This document shows positions 9,194-18,372 of a stretch of 64,000 nucleotides of DNA, piece after piece (position 1 is the first letter of the stretch; the number at the start of each line of letters is the position of its first letter). The notes below the pieces were generated by a model, which searched no databases, had not been told where the DNA came from, and was given only the letters and a program-made list of their open reading frames with translations. The position numbers and the translations under genes were made by a program. The stretch spans positions 248,001-312,000 of the forward strand of contig CAWGKQ010000007.1 of the NCBI GenBank assembly GCA_963823245.1, written 5' to 3'. Origin of the DNA: JAWVFM01 sp963823245. GTDB taxonomy: Bacteria > Actinomycetota > Thermoleophilia > Solirubrobacterales > 70-9.

Positions 9194-10150
9194 GTCGCCG
9201 ACTCTCCGAGGCGGACGCGCGGGTCGAGGTAGGCATAGGTGATGTCGACGATCGTGTTGAAGAGGACGATGAAGAAGGCGCCGAACATCGTCACCGCCAT
9301 GATCGGCGGCAGGTCGAGGTTCGTGATCGAAACCGCGGCGTAGTTGCCGACGCCGGGGAGGTTGAAGACGTACTCGGTGAGGATCGCGCCGCCGCCGATC
9401 ACCGCGCCGAAGTCGAGGCCGAACAGGGTGACGATCGGGATCATCGAGTTGCGGAGAACGTGGCGCATGCGCACCTGCCGTTCGGATAGCCCCTTTGCCC
9501 GCGCGGTTCGCACGTAGTCCTCGTTCATCACGTCGAGCATGTTCGAGCGCAACACGCGGCTGTAGAAGCCGATGAACAGCACGGCCAAGCGTGAGCCACG
9601 GCAGGATCAGGTGGTAGGCCCACTGGACCGGGTCGGTCGTGAGCTTGACGTAGTCGCCCGGCGGGAAGATCTGGGTCTTGTTGGTCAGGTAGTAGAGGAG
9701 GATCGAGCCGAGCCAGAAGACCGGCATCGAGATCCCGATCAGCGCCAGGATCGTCAGGAGCCGATCGGTGAGCCTGCCGGCCTTGATCGCGCTCAGGTAG
9801 CCGAAGAGGATGGCGAAGCCCATCCAGATGATCGCGGCGCCGATGCAGAGCGAAGCCGTGACCGGGATCCCCTGCTTGATCTGGTCGAGGACATTGACCT
9901 GGCTGTTGTAGGAGACAAGCGTGCCGGTGAAGATCTGCTTCATCATCGTCAGGTACTGGACGTAGATCGGGTCGTTGAATCCGAAGTCCTGCCGCACCTG
10001 CACGAGCAGCTGGTGGTTGCAGTTCTTGCCGCAGAGCCGGAGCGCCGGGTCGCCGCCCGGGATCACGTTGAAGATGAAGAACACGATCACCGAGATGGCG
10101 AACAGGACGAAGAACATCCCGACGAGTCGGCGGACGATGAAGCTCGCCAT
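9190..10150 (-). CDS. dppB: Dipeptide/oligopeptide ABC transporter permease (DppB/OppB type), one frameshift
   Basis: Starting at ATG 10150, the N-terminus MASFIVRRLVGMFFVLFAIS is the hallmark first helix of DppB-type permeases, followed by an extracytoplasmic loop and helices up to HLILPWLTL. One extra base near 9587 shifts the frame; after correction it continues VLFIGFYSRVLRSNMLDVMN and the coupling-helix EAA region EDYVRTARAKGLSERQVRMR, ending at TGA 9190. Restored length is about 319 residues, normal for the family. It forms the membrane channel with the DppC-type subunit encoded just upstream. The stop overlaps the oppD start. Confidence 0.88.
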
Positions 10151-10182
10151 CTAGGCGTCCCCCGCGGCGATGGCGAGCCCGG

Positions 10183-11288
10183 TCATTGGCCGATGCCCTC
10201 GACCGCGGCCGCCTCGAGGCGCAGCTTCGCCCTCGGGTCGAGCGCGTCGCGCAGGCCGTCGCCGAACACGTTGAGGGAGAGGACGGTGAGGACGATCGCG
10301 AGGCCGGGGACGATCGTGAGCCAGGGCGCCGTGCTGATGAGCTGCGAGCCGTCGGCGATCATCGTGCCCCAGGACGACTGCGGCGGCTGCACGCCGGCGC
10401 CGAGGAACGAGAGCGCCGCCTCGAGCAGCATGTCGTTGGCGATGTTGAGGGTGAAGAAGACGATGATCGTCGAGACGAGGTTCGGCAGGATCTCGCTGCG
10501 CATGATCCGCATGGGTCCCATCCCCTGGGCGATGGCGGCCTCGACGAACTCCTTCTCGCGGAGCGCGAGCACCTCGCCGCGGATCGGCCGCGCCATGTAC
10601 GGGATGTAGACGAACCCGATGATCAGGATCGGGATCCAGAGCGAGCCGCTCTGCAACGTGAAGAGGCTGATGCTCGTGAACGGGATGTTCACGTCGAGCC
10701 CGCTGCCCGAGGTCGCGATGGCGGTACCGAGCGCGATCCCCAGAAGCAGTACTGGAAACGCCCAGATCACGTCGAGGACGCGCGCAATCACGGCATCCAC
10801 CCATCCCCGGCGATAGCCGGCCAGCACCCCCAGGATGACCGAGAAGAAGGTCGTCACGATCGCGGCCATGACGCCGATGAAGAGCGAGACCCTGCCGCCG
10901 TAGAGCAGCCGGACCATGACGTCGCGTCCGATCTGGTCGGCTCCGAGCAGGTACTGCGCGTGCCAGCCCGGGCCCGAGCAGCGTCGTCCCGAGGTGGCCC
11001 AGGGTCGGCGCCCCGACGATCGGCGTCTTGTGGCCGTCGATGACGATCGAGCCGTTCAGCCTCTCGTCGTTCGGCCCGATCTTCGCGAAGTCGTTGGACC
11101 AGATCGGCGCAGCGAGGCAGCATGCGACGATGACGAGGAAGAGCGCGCCGAAGGCGAGGGCGGTCTTGTTACGGCGCAGGCGCCGCCAGGCGAGGTACCA
11201 GGGGCTCCGGCCCTCGATCGACTCGCCGGAAACGCCGGGGACGACGAGCTCCCGGGACGGTCGGCTCGGCGTAGGGCTCCGAGGCCAC
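10183..11288 (-). CDS. dppC: Dipeptide/oligopeptide ABC transporter permease (DppC/OppC type), two frameshifts
   Basis: A GTG at 11288 behind GGGAGG begins the N-terminal soluble tail; two extra bases, near 11255 and 10968, break the frame. Corrected, it reads PWYLAWRRLRRNKTALAFGA (first helix), a periplasmic segment, then WHAQYLLGADQIGRDV, the conserved DppC entry motif, and YGGRVSLFIGVMAAIVTTF. The EAA coupling loop REKEFVEAAIAQGMGPMRIM and the family C-terminus NVFGDGLRDALDP are present. The gene is 32 bases upstream of dppB. A strong perfect palindrome at 11375 separates it from the binding-protein gene, so expression may be attenuated after that gene. Confidence 0.85.
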
Positions 11289-11374
11289 TACTGGCCTCCC
11301 CGCATGCGATCCAGCTCCCGCTCCCTGGGGGTCATCGCACCCTGAAGGCTACCTCCTGGAGCTTGTCCGGAAAC

Positions 11375-11402
11375 GAGAGAGGGGCCGGCCGGCCCCTCTC
11401 TC
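11375..11402 (-). terminator. Perfect 28-base palindrome between binding-protein and permease genes
   Basis: Two 14-base arms, GAGAGAGGGGCCGG and CCGGCCCCTCTCTC, are exactly complementary with no loop bases. On the minus strand it follows the likely stop of the substrate-binding lipoprotein gene (11433) by about 30 bases and is followed by a short GTTTCC. In ABC importer operons such a hairpin usually reduces read-through so the binding protein is made in excess. The lack of a long U-tract means partial termination or mRNA stabilisation is as likely as full termination. Confidence 0.7.
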
Positions 11403-11432
11403 CCAGATCGCCTGTCGGCATCCGCCGACCCG

Positions 11433-13111
11433 CTACTTGAGCTGCGAAGCTCGAGTAGTCCTGGTCGAACACCGGGCTCCAGATGAACCCGTCGAAGTTC
11501 ACCCGGTCGGAGGTGAACAGCGACAGCTCCCGGTTCCCGTACGGAGCCCACGGCGCCTGCTCCATCGTCGACTTGTCGAGCGCCGCGTACTGGTTCTCAA
11601 CCGACGGCGTCAGCTGCTTCTGGGCGAGCGAGTCCATCGTCTTGTTGAGCTTCGCGTCGTTGAGCTGCGCGTAGTTGTTGTTGTTCGTCGGGTGGATGGA
11701 CGCCCCGTTCAGCAACGGCTGGAAGAAGTCGTTGGGGTGCGGGAAGTCCTGGTACCAGTCGGACCATCCGGTGTTCAGCTTCGGCGTCTTCAGGTTGCCG
11801 AGCGTCGTGAAGTACGTCGCGCCGTTCACGACATTCAGCTTCGCGTTGAAGCCGAGCTTCTGGAGCACCGACTGGTAGTACTGGCCGACGTTCGAGTTGG
11901 GCTCGACGTCATCGGTCCAGACGGTGATGTTCTTCTCCGCCGACGTCAGATGCGCCTGCGCGATGAGCTGCTTCGCCTTGTTCAGGTTATGCGGGTACAG
12001 GTTGATACTTCTTGTAGCCCGCCATGTTCTGAGGCAGGATCTGCTGGCTCGGCGAGAGCAGGCCGCCGTACAGCTTCTGGATGGCCGTCGGGTCGATCGC
12101 GTAGTTGACCGCCTGGCGCACCTTCAGGTTGCTGAACGGGTTCGGATCGCCGCCCGCCGTCGTCGGCGCGACGTTCATCCAGAAGTAGTAGGTCGAAACC
12201 GTGACCTCCGGCTTGAACCGATCGCCGTACTTCGACTGCACGGCGCCGAGCAGGTCGGTCGGCGGCGGGTCGTACAGCAGGTCGACCTTGTTCTGCTCGA
12301 CCTGGGCCGTCCCGCTCGACTGGTTCGGCACGACCTTCTCGGTGATCTTGTCGACGTGCGGTGTCGGCAGGTCGGGCATGATCTTCGAGTTGTTCTTGGC
12401 CCACTGCGGGTTGCGCGTCAGCACCCACTCGTGGCCCGGGTTCACGGAGCTGATCGTGAACGGGCCGGTCGACGGCGGCGGGTTCGGCGTCTGGTCCTTG
12501 TCCGGCGTGTCCGGCGGGACCATCGCCGTGAACGGGATCGCGAGCTCGAAGTTCAACGAGCCGTTCGGCTCCGTCAGGTTGATCTGAATCTCGCCCGTCT
12601 TGTCGTTGGTCTTGATGCCGGAGATCGTGCTCGCCTTGCCGCTCTGGAAGTCGGTCGCCCCGACGATCGTGCTGAAGAAGGGCGCTCCACCGGAGTCGAC
12701 CTTGAACAGGCGCTGCACAGTGGTCTGGAAGTCGGAGGCCTTGACCGGCGTGCCGTCGGAGAACTTGAGGCCCTTGCGGAGGGTCATCGTGTAGGTCTTG
12801 CCGCCGTTAGTGACCTTCGGCAGCGCCTTGGCGAGGCCAGGGATCACCGTCGTGCCCTCGGTCCCGGACGCGTGCTTGTAGGTCAGCAGCGGGATGTAGG
12901 TGTTGTACTCGGCCGTCCACGCGTCAACGGTGTAGGCGAGCTGCGGATCGAGGTAATCCGGAGCCTTGGTGTGGATGGTTGTGACCGATCCGCCCTGCTT
13001 GCCGCTCGAGCTGGAGCTGCTCGAGCCACAGGCCGCCAGGCCGACGGTCGCGAACGCCGCGACGGTCCCCAGCGCGAAGACCTTGCTCCATTGCCGCTTC
13101 ACCTTGATCAT
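11433..13111 (-). CDS. Peptide ABC transporter substrate-binding lipoprotein, two frameshifts
   Basis: ATG 13111 follows AGGAGGTCCAAAGGAGAGAC. The N-terminus MIKVKRQWSKVFALGTVAAF is a lipoprotein signal ending at lipobox VGLAAC, then a Ser-rich linker. Family-5 solute-binding features include VIPGLAKALPKV, YTMTLRKGLKFSDGTPVKAS and YYFWMNVAPTT. An extra base near 12000 interrupts it; corrected sequence runs KYQLYPHNLNKAKQLIAQAH. Another near 11444 hides the natural end SSFQLK at TAG 11433-11435. Full length would be about 558 residues. It captures peptides or similar ligands outside the membrane for the permeases that follow. Confidence 0.88.
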
Positions 13112-13172
13112 GTCTCTCCTTTGGACCTCCTCGGCCGCGTGGGCCGCTGACCCTCTCGGATTCCTCTCTCGA

Positions 13173-13547
13173 TTATCCCCAGCGCTCCCCGGCGCTCGGC
13201 CCGCATGGTCTACCACTTTGCGGCACTCGATGGTGGCCTGACGAACCTTCAGGCAAAGAATCTATCTGCTTCCCGGGGCTCGGGAACTGGCTCCGCATGA
13301 GCGCGTCCCAGCCCTTCGCCGGCAGCATCCGGCGTTGCATGAGCGCGAGCCGGGCCTTCATCGAGACCTCGTCCGTGACGTCGAGCGCGAGCGTCTTGCA
13401 TCCGGCCTCGGCCAGGTCGGCGATCGACTCAGGGCGCCGGGCTGAGGCGTAGACCGTCCAGCCGCGGTCGGCGAGGTGCTTCGCCGTTGCGTGCCCGATC
13501 CCCGAGGAGCAGCCGGTTATGAGGACGGACGAGGGCTCGGAGGCCAC
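13173..13547 (-). pseudogene. Short-chain dehydrogenase with an internal deletion
   Basis: The frame begins as a normal SDR: VLITGCSSGIGHATAKHLAD (TGxxxGIG cofactor motif) and LALDVTDEVSM. It then jumps directly to KARLALMQRRMLPAKGWDAL followed by MRSQFPSPG, which is the C-terminal end of the same SDR subfamily. The central 150 or so residues that hold the catalytic Ser and YxxxK are missing, although the reading frame is kept across the joint. It therefore cannot be an active dehydrogenase. The frame continues into the promoter region of the lipoprotein gene. This looks like a real deletion rather than a single-base error. Confidence 0.75.
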
Positions 13548-13569
13548 GTGCTGACTCTATCCTGGCCGC

Positions 13570-14604
13570 GTGCGAGCGGTCACCTTCCAGGCGCCCGGCG
13601 AGGTCAGGGTCACGGAGAAGCCCGATCCCGAGATCACCTCGCCCGACGAGGCGCTGGTGCGGGTGGAGGCGAGCGGGGTCTGCGGATCCGACCTCCACAT
13701 CTACCACGGCCGCGTCCAGATCGAGCCCGGCTTTACGATCGGCCACGAATACGTGGGGACCGTCGAGGCCGTCGGCGACGGCGTGGAGAGCGTGGGCGAG
13801 GGCGATCGCGTGCTCGGCACCTACGGGACCGCTTGCGGCGAGTGCTTCTTCTGCGCGCGCGGCGACTATCACCAGTGCGACGCGCGCCGGGTCTTCGGGC
13901 ACGGCGCGACGCTCGGCTCCCTCGAGGGCGCCCAGGCCGAGTTCCTCGTGGTGCCGAGCGCCGATCTCTGCCTTCGGCGCGTCCCGGAGGGGATGAGTGA
14001 CGAGGTCGCGCTCTTCGCCGGGGACGTGATGGGCACCGGTTACCACGCCGTGGTCGAGACCGGGGTGGGGGACGGCGACGTGGTCGCGGTCCTGGGCCTA
14101 GGGCCCGTCGGACTCTGCGCGGTGCAGGCGGCGAAGGCCGCGGGCGCTGAGCGGGTGCTCGCGATCGACACCGTCGCGGACCGCCTTGATCTCGCGGCCT
14201 CGTTCGGCGCGGTGCCGCTCCACCTGGACGAGTCGGACGTGAGGGGCGAGGCGAAGAAGCTCAGCGAGGGGCGCGGAGTCGATGCCGCGATCGACGCGGT
14301 TGGGCATCCGGACGCCCTCGAGCTCGCGTGCCGCCTCGCCCGCAAGGCGGGCGTGGTCTCGGCCACGGGCGTCTACGCCGAGCGGCTAGACCTCCACATG
14401 GGCATCATCTGGATCAAGGCGCTGACGCTCAAGTCCGGTCACGCCAACGTCATCAAGCACCTCGACCCGGTCCTCGACGCCCTCGTCGCCGGCCGTCTCG
14501 ACCCGGCGCCGCTCGTCACCCACCACATGCCGCTGGACGAGGCCGAGGAGGCCTACCGGATCTATGACAACCGCGAGGCCCTGAAGATCGTCCTCGCGCC
14601 GTAG
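13570..14604 (+). CDS. Zinc-dependent medium-chain alcohol dehydrogenase
   Basis: GTG 13570 opens a 344-residue MDR-family dehydrogenase. The catalytic zinc ligands are visible in GVCGSDLHIYHG and TIGHEYVG, and the structural zinc lobe in GTACGECFFCARGDYHQC with four cysteines. The Rossmann motif VAVLGLGPVGLCAVQAAKAA precedes AIDTVADRLDLA, whose aspartate favours NAD over NADP. The C-terminus HHMPLDEAEEAYRIYDNREA is standard. The alcohol or sugar-alcohol substrate is not defined by sequence. It is divergent from the truncated SDR, with only 22 bases between their starts. Confidence 0.9.
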   Translation: MRAVTFQAPGEVRVTEKPDPEITSPDEALVRVEASGVCGSDLHIYHGRVQIEPGFTIGHEYVGTVEAVGDGVESVGEGDRVLGTYGTACGECFFCARGDYHQCDARRVFGHGATLGSLEGAQAEFLVVPSADLCLRRVPEGMSDEVALFAGDVMGTGYHAVVETGVGDGDVVAVLGLGPVGLCAVQAAKAAGAERVLAIDTVADRLDLAASFGAVPLHLDESDVRGEAKKLSEGRGVDAAIDAVGHPDALELACRLARKAGVVSATGVYAERLDLHMGIIWIKALTLKSGHANVIKHLDPVLDALVAGRLDPAPLVTHHMPLDEAEEAYRIYDNREALKIVLAP

Positions 14605-14612
14605 GCCAGGCG

Positions 14613-14858
14613 CTAGGCCTGGTCCGCGGGGTAGGCGAGGCGGACGTGGCTGCGGGCCACCGCCGTGAAGGCCCGGCGCTCGGGCTCGCCGCCGCCCATG
14701 GGTGAGAGCTCGACGTTGACCAGCGGGATGAAGTCGAGGTCGCCGCGGTTCAGGAAGTCCGAGAGCCGGCTGCGGTAGCCCTCGCGAGGCAGCGTGAGAT
14801 CGCCGGTGACTACGTGCCGGTCGGTCTCGAGGACCACGCGTTCGATCCGAGTCTCCAT
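14613..14858 (-). CDS. Conserved small hypothetical protein
   Basis: The 81-residue product begins METRIERVVLETDRHVVTGD and continues LTLPREGYRSRLSDFLNRGD, a compact beta-rich sequence that I recognise as a small conserved actinobacterial protein (DUF6812-like), without assigned function. There is no signal peptide or transmembrane segment. It is convergent with the alcohol dehydrogenase, 8 bases from its stop, and divergent from the nitroreductase at 14917, so the 58-base gap upstream must hold both promoters. Confidence 0.75.
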   Translation of the reverse strand: METRIERVVLETDRHVVTGDLTLPREGYRSRLSDFLNRGDLDFIPLVNVELSPMGGGEPERRAFTAVARSHVRLAYPADQA

Positions 14859-14916
14859 CCAGCGGTCACCTTATCGACGCCCCGGCGGACCGCCTGAAGC
14901 GTCTAGGTTTCCTCTG

Positions 14917-15414
14917 ATGGCCGAACGCCGCCCCATGTCTTGGTACGAGCGCTGGATGGAGGCGTTCGTGAAGACGAAGGCCGGCGGGTGGCTCGCGGTC
15001 AACGTCGCGAACCCGATCGATCGGCGGCTCCTGCGGCTCACGGGCGGGCGCATCGGGACCTTCATCGGCCAGCCGGTCGGACTGCTCGGAACGGTCGGGG
15101 CGAAGTCGGGCCAGCCGCGCGAGACCCCGCTTCTCTACCTCGACGACGGCGAGCGGGTGATCCTCGTAGCTTCGAAGGCCGGCGCCGCCCGCCACCCGGC
15201 ATGGCTTCACAACCTGCGCGCCAATCCGCGCGTCTCGTTCCTGCGCCGGGGCGGCGGGCAGGGCGACTACGTCGCGCGGGAGGCGGAGGGAGCCGAGCGC
15301 GACGAGCTCTGGGCGCGCGTCAACGACCTCTACGCCGGCTACGACACCTACCAGGAACGCACCGGCGGCCGCACGATCCCGGTGGTCGTGCTCGACCCGG
15401 CACCCGACGCCTGA
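14917..15414 (+). CDS. Nitroreductase/deazaflavin (F420)-dependent oxidoreductase
   Basis: The 165-residue protein from ATG 14917 matches the Ddn-like family: LLGTVGAKSGQPRETPLLYL followed by ILVASKAGAARHPAWLHNLR, NPRVSF, and the C-terminal DTYQERTGGRTIPVVVLDP. Family members bind coenzyme F420 in a split beta-barrel and reduce or detoxify quinones and nitro-compounds. An N-terminal amphipathic helix MSWYERWMEAFVKTKAGGWL may touch the membrane. A second family member is at 45095 inside the accessory region; the two share the core motifs but differ in their N-termini. Confidence 0.9.
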   Translation: MAERRPMSWYERWMEAFVKTKAGGWLAVNVANPIDRRLLRLTGGRIGTFIGQPVGLLGTVGAKSGQPRETPLLYLDDGERVILVASKAGAARHPAWLHNLRANPRVSFLRRGGGQGDYVAREAEGAERDELWARVNDLYAGYDTYQERTGGRTIPVVVLDPAPDA

Positions 15415-15498
15415 GCGTCGCGGATTGCTCTCACCCCCGGCCGGGTATCCCTCGCGGTGGCGCAAAAGGCGCCGCAAAACCAAGGAAGGGAGCGAGAC

Positions 15499-15639
15499 AT
15501 GCTCTGGCTAATTCTCGGAATCGTCCTGCTGTGCATCGCCATCGCGGGCGGCGCGATCATTCACCCGATCATCTTCGTCCTGGCGCTGGTGGCGCTGTGG
15601 ATGTTCTTCTCGGGCTGGCGGGGCCGAACGACCGTCTGA
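15499..15639 (+). CDS. Small hydrophobic membrane protein
   Basis: ATG 15499 follows AAGGAAGGGAGCGAGAC and gives 46 residues, MLWLILGIVLLCIAIAGGAI and a second hydrophobic stretch HPIIFVLALVALWMFFSGW, i.e. two short membrane helices around a His-Pro turn. A GTG at 15457 in frame would add 14 residues but lacks the ribosome site. Small proteins of this kind are common in Thermoleophilia genomes; their role is unknown. Confidence 0.7.
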   Translation: MLWLILGIVLLCIAIAGGAIIHPIIFVLALVALWMFFSGWRGRTTV

Positions 15640-15711
15640 CCTCGCGCCGCCGGCGCACCTGGGCCCCAGCAGCTTTCACCGAAGGGTTCCTGCTCGGGTC
15701 TAAACGACCAA

Positions 15712-15735
15712 CCGCCCCGGCCATGGCCGGGGCGG
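15712..15735. repeat. Perfect 24-base palindrome, copy 1 of a dispersed hairpin
   Basis: Arms CCGCCCCGGCCA and TGGCCGGGGCGG are exactly complementary around the NcoI-like centre CCATGG. It lies between the small membrane protein and the permease gene and could act as a terminator for the former. A longer copy with the same core sequence occurs at 34564, 19 kb away, suggesting a repeated element rather than a chance terminator. Confidence 0.65.
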
Positions 15736-15762
15736 TGAGGCGCCCGGGGGCCCGGACGCTTG

Positions 15763-15782
15763 GTACCCCCTAGGGGTATACT
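15763..15782 (+). promoter_or_regulatory. CsoR-like metal operator overlapping a -10 box
   Basis: The sequence GTACCCCCTAGGGGTATACT has arms TACCCC (15764-15769) and GGGGTA (15773-15778) around CTA. This G/C-tract inverted repeat with TA flanks resembles published CsoR/RcnR-family operators. TATACT at 15777-15782 fits a -10 box and ends 6 bases before the GTG of the permease gene, so transcription would begin at or next to the start codon. A bound repressor would block the promoter. No csoR gene is visible in the window. Confidence 0.65.
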
Positions 15783-15788
15783 CGGGCC

Positions 15789-16907
15789 GTGTTCCTGCTC
15801 GACGGCCTCAAGAACGCCGCCCTCATGGCCTACGAGGTCTGGTGGGCCCTCGTGCTGGGATTCGCGATCTCGGGCGTCGTCCAGTCGTGGATTTCGCGCG
15901 AGCGGATCGAGCGCGCGCTCTCGGGGGGCGGCGCGAGGCCAGTCGCCCTCGCGACCGGCCTCGGCGCCGCTTCGTCCTCGTGCTCCTACGCGGCGATCGC
16001 GATCGCCAAGTCGTTGTTCCAGAAGGGGGCGTCGGCGGCGAGCGCGCTGGCGTTCCAGTTCGCCTCGACGAACCTGGTCTGGGAGCTCGGGCTCGTGCTG
16101 TGGGTGCTGATCGGGTGGCAGTTCACGGTCGCGGAGTACCTCGGCGGGATCGTGATGATCGTCCTCATGACGGTTCTGCTGCGGCGGTTCGTCTCGCCGC
16201 GGCTGGAGGAACAGGCCCGCGCGCATGCGTTGACGGCCGAGGCCGGCCACCTGCATGAGCCGACCGGCGGCCGCGACCTGACGATTCGCGGCCGCGTCAC
16301 ATCGCTCGAGGCCTGGACCGACGTGGGGCAGAACTTCCGCGGCGATTGGGGAATGCTCTGGAAGGAGATCTCCCTCGGCTTCCTCCTCGCGGGCTTCATC
16401 GGCCTACTCGGCGATGACTTCTTCAACGGCCTCTTCGTCACCGATGCGCCGCCCTTCGTCCAAACGATCGAGAACGTCGTCGCCGGGCCGGTGATCGCTG
16501 TAGCGAGCTTCGTCTGCTCGATCGGCAACGTCCCGCTGGCCGCCGTGCTGTGGTCGGGTGGGATCTCGTTCGCCGGTGTGCTGGCGTTCCTGTTCGCCGA
16601 CCTGATCGTGCTCCCGATCATCCTCGCCTACCGCAAGTACTACGGCACCCCGTTCACACTCCGCATCATCGCGCTCATGTTCGTGACGATGGTGGTCGCG
16701 GCGCTCGCCGTCGACGGCGTCTTCAGCCTCGCTGGGCTCGTCCCGACCGGGCCGCGCCCGAGCCGCGGCGACGTCTTCGGAAGCGTGCAGGTCGACTACA
16801 AGCTCGTCCTCAACGTCATCGCCACCGCGATCTTCGCCGTTCTCATGGCCCTCAGCGCCCGGCGACCGTCACCGCACGCGGCCCATGGACACGCGCACGC
16901 GCATTAG
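15789..16907 (+). CDS. SO_0444/DUF318-type permease, probable metal exporter
   Basis: The 372-residue membrane protein starts at GTG 15789. Two inverted half-domains carry the family's cysteine motifs: GLGAASSSCSYAAIAIAKSL in the first and SFVCSIGNVPLAAVLWSGG in the second, each within hydrophobic helices. The C-terminus is His-rich, HAAHGHAHAH, apt for metal binding. Family members are related to ArsP and are linked to Cu/Zn or organoarsenical efflux; the exact substrate here is not known. The CsoR-like operator upstream and a CDF transporter downstream both point to transition-metal export. No ribosome site is seen, consistent with a leaderless message. Confidence 0.82.
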   Translation: MFLLDGLKNAALMAYEVWWALVLGFAISGVVQSWISRERIERALSGGGARPVALATGLGAASSSCSYAAIAIAKSLFQKGASAASALAFQFASTNLVWELGLVLWVLIGWQFTVAEYLGGIVMIVLMTVLLRRFVSPRLEEQARAHALTAEAGHLHEPTGGRDLTIRGRVTSLEAWTDVGQNFRGDWGMLWKEISLGFLLAGFIGLLGDDFFNGLFVTDAPPFVQTIENVVAGPVIAVASFVCSIGNVPLAAVLWSGGISFAGVLAFLFADLIVLPIILAYRKYYGTPFTLRIIALMFVTMVVAALAVDGVFSLAGLVPTGPRPSRGDVFGSVQVDYKLVLNVIATAIFAVLMALSARRPSPHAAHGHAHAH

Positions 16908-16940
16908 GAATAGCGCCGCGCGCCCGGCATATCCTCCGGC

Positions 16941-17864
16941 GTGATGGCGGTCATGCACGAGGCGTCGGGCGGACACGGCCACGCGCACCCCGTGACCGAC
17001 GACCGGCGCCGCCTCGCCGTCGCCCTGGCGCTGATCGTCGGCTTCATGGTGGCCGAGGTGGTGGCCGGGATCGTCGCCAACTCGCTCGCTCTGCTCTCCG
17101 ACGCCGGCCACATGCTCACCGACGCGGGCGCCCTCGCCCTTTCGCTCTTCGCCGCGAACCTCGCTCGGCGGCCCGCCGGCGGGGCCTTCACGTTCGGCCT
17201 GCGCCGCTCAGAGGTGCTCTCGGCCCAGGTCAACGGGATCACCCTCCTCATCATTTCGGCGCTCGTGCTCTACGGCGCGGTCCGCCGCCTCGCCGACCCG
17301 CCGGAGGTGGAGGGCGGCCTCGTCCTCGCCGTTGCCCTGGCGGGCATCGTCGTGAACCTCGCGGTCGTTCGCGTGCTGGCGGGCGGCGGCGACCGGAGCA
17401 TCAATGTCGAGGGCTCATACCGCCACATCCTGACCGACCTCTACGCGTTCATCGCCACCGCCATCGCGGCGATCGTGATCCTCGCGACTGGCGCCGACCG
17501 CGCCGACCCGATCGCGTCGCTGTTCGTCGTCGCGCTCATGCTGCACTCGGCCTGGGTCTTGCTGCGCGCCTCGGGCCGCGTGTTCATGGAGGCCTCGCCG
17601 GCGGGCGTCGACCCCGATGAGATCGGCCAGACGCTGGCGCGCGCCGACGGCGTCGTCGAGGTCCACGACCTGCACGTCTGGGAGGTCACCTCCGGGTTCC
17701 CGGCGCTGTCGGCCCATGTCCTCGTGACGCCCGAGTGCGACTGCCACGATGCGCGCCGCCGACTCGAGCGCCTACTGCACGACCGGTTCGAGATCTCCCA
17801 CACCACCCTGCAGATGGAGCACTCGGGGCCCGAGCTGCTTCAGATCGAGGAGCGGCCGAGCTAG
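16941..17864 (+). CDS. Cation diffusion facilitator (CzcD/ZitB-type) metal exporter
   Basis: GTG 16941 begins a 307-residue CDF protein. After a short His-rich leader (HEASGGHGHAHP) come six predicted helices. The zinc-site residues are visible in LALLSDAGHMLTDAGALALS (helix II, D and HxxxD) and SYRHILTDLYAFIATAIAAI (helix V, HxxxD). The C-terminal cytoplasmic domain has DGVVEVHDLHVWEVTSGFPA and HVLVTPECDCHDARRRLE. It would export Zn(II) or a similar cation against protons. It lies 33 bases after the permease and is probably in the same transcript. Confidence 0.92.
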   Translation: MMAVMHEASGGHGHAHPVTDDRRRLAVALALIVGFMVAEVVAGIVANSLALLSDAGHMLTDAGALALSLFAANLARRPAGGAFTFGLRRSEVLSAQVNGITLLIISALVLYGAVRRLADPPEVEGGLVLAVALAGIVVNLAVVRVLAGGGDRSINVEGSYRHILTDLYAFIATAIAAIVILATGADRADPIASLFVVALMLHSAWVLLRASGRVFMEASPAGVDPDEIGQTLARADGVVEVHDLHVWEVTSGFPALSAHVLVTPECDCHDARRRLERLLHDRFEISHTTLQMEHSGPELLQIEERPS

Positions 17865-18364
17865 CCGAGGCGCAGCGCGCAGCTTCGAAGCTCGGGATCG
17901 TGTCGGGCGCCGACGACCCGTCGTCGCGAGCCGCTGCCGGCCAGCACCCCGTCGGCGACCGCGCTCGCAAGCCCACAGATGACCTCCGGAGCGCCCGGGT
18001 TCAGCCTGGGGCAGGGGCAATCGGTGAGCTTGACCTCCCGGGCGTGTGCTTCGACCCGGAAGCCGACCGCGCCGAGGGTCTCGTGCAGCAGGTGAGCGGG
18101 GTCGGCGGAGGTCTCGCCGGGCAGGCTCCAGCCGGGAGATAGGCGGTAGGCGATCCGTGGCCGGCCTCGCCCTCGCGCAGGAACGCTCGAACGCTCCAGG
18201 GCCCCGGCGTCCAGCAGCGCGCGGACGTGCGCGCGGGCGGTATTCGGATGCACTTCCGCCAGGTCCGCGAGTTCGCCGAGCGTCGCCGACGGGCGATCGG
18301 CGAGCGCCACGACGATCGCGAGACGAGCCGGATGGGAAACGAGCTCGACGGTGCGCGAGGCCAT
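17861..18364 (-). CDS. ArsR-type HTH regulator with C-terminal cysteine cluster
   Basis: Starting at ATG 18364, the 167-residue protein has an N-terminal winged helix (VSHPARLAIVVALADRPSAT, LAEVHPNTARAHVRALLDAG) and a wing RGRGRPRIAYRL. The C-terminal part contains LTDCPCPRLNPGAPEVICGL and a late cysteine in HDPELRSCALRLG. The spacing recalls the CPF...CGL...C pattern of HTH regulators of the SufR-like type that bind an iron-sulfur cluster or metal, so it may sense metal, oxygen or NO. It is divergent from the DUF2231 gene and likely controls it and itself through the palindrome at 18373. Its stop overlaps the CDF stop. Confidence 0.8.
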   Translation of the reverse strand: MASRTVELVSHPARLAIVVALADRPSATLGELADLAEVHPNTARAHVRALLDAGALERSSVPARGRGRPRIAYRLSPGWSLPGETSADPAHLLHETLGAVGFRVEAHAREVKLTDCPCPRLNPGAPEVICGLASAVADGVLAGSGSRRRVVGARHDPELRSCALRLG

Positions 18365-18372
18365 GTGGTAAT

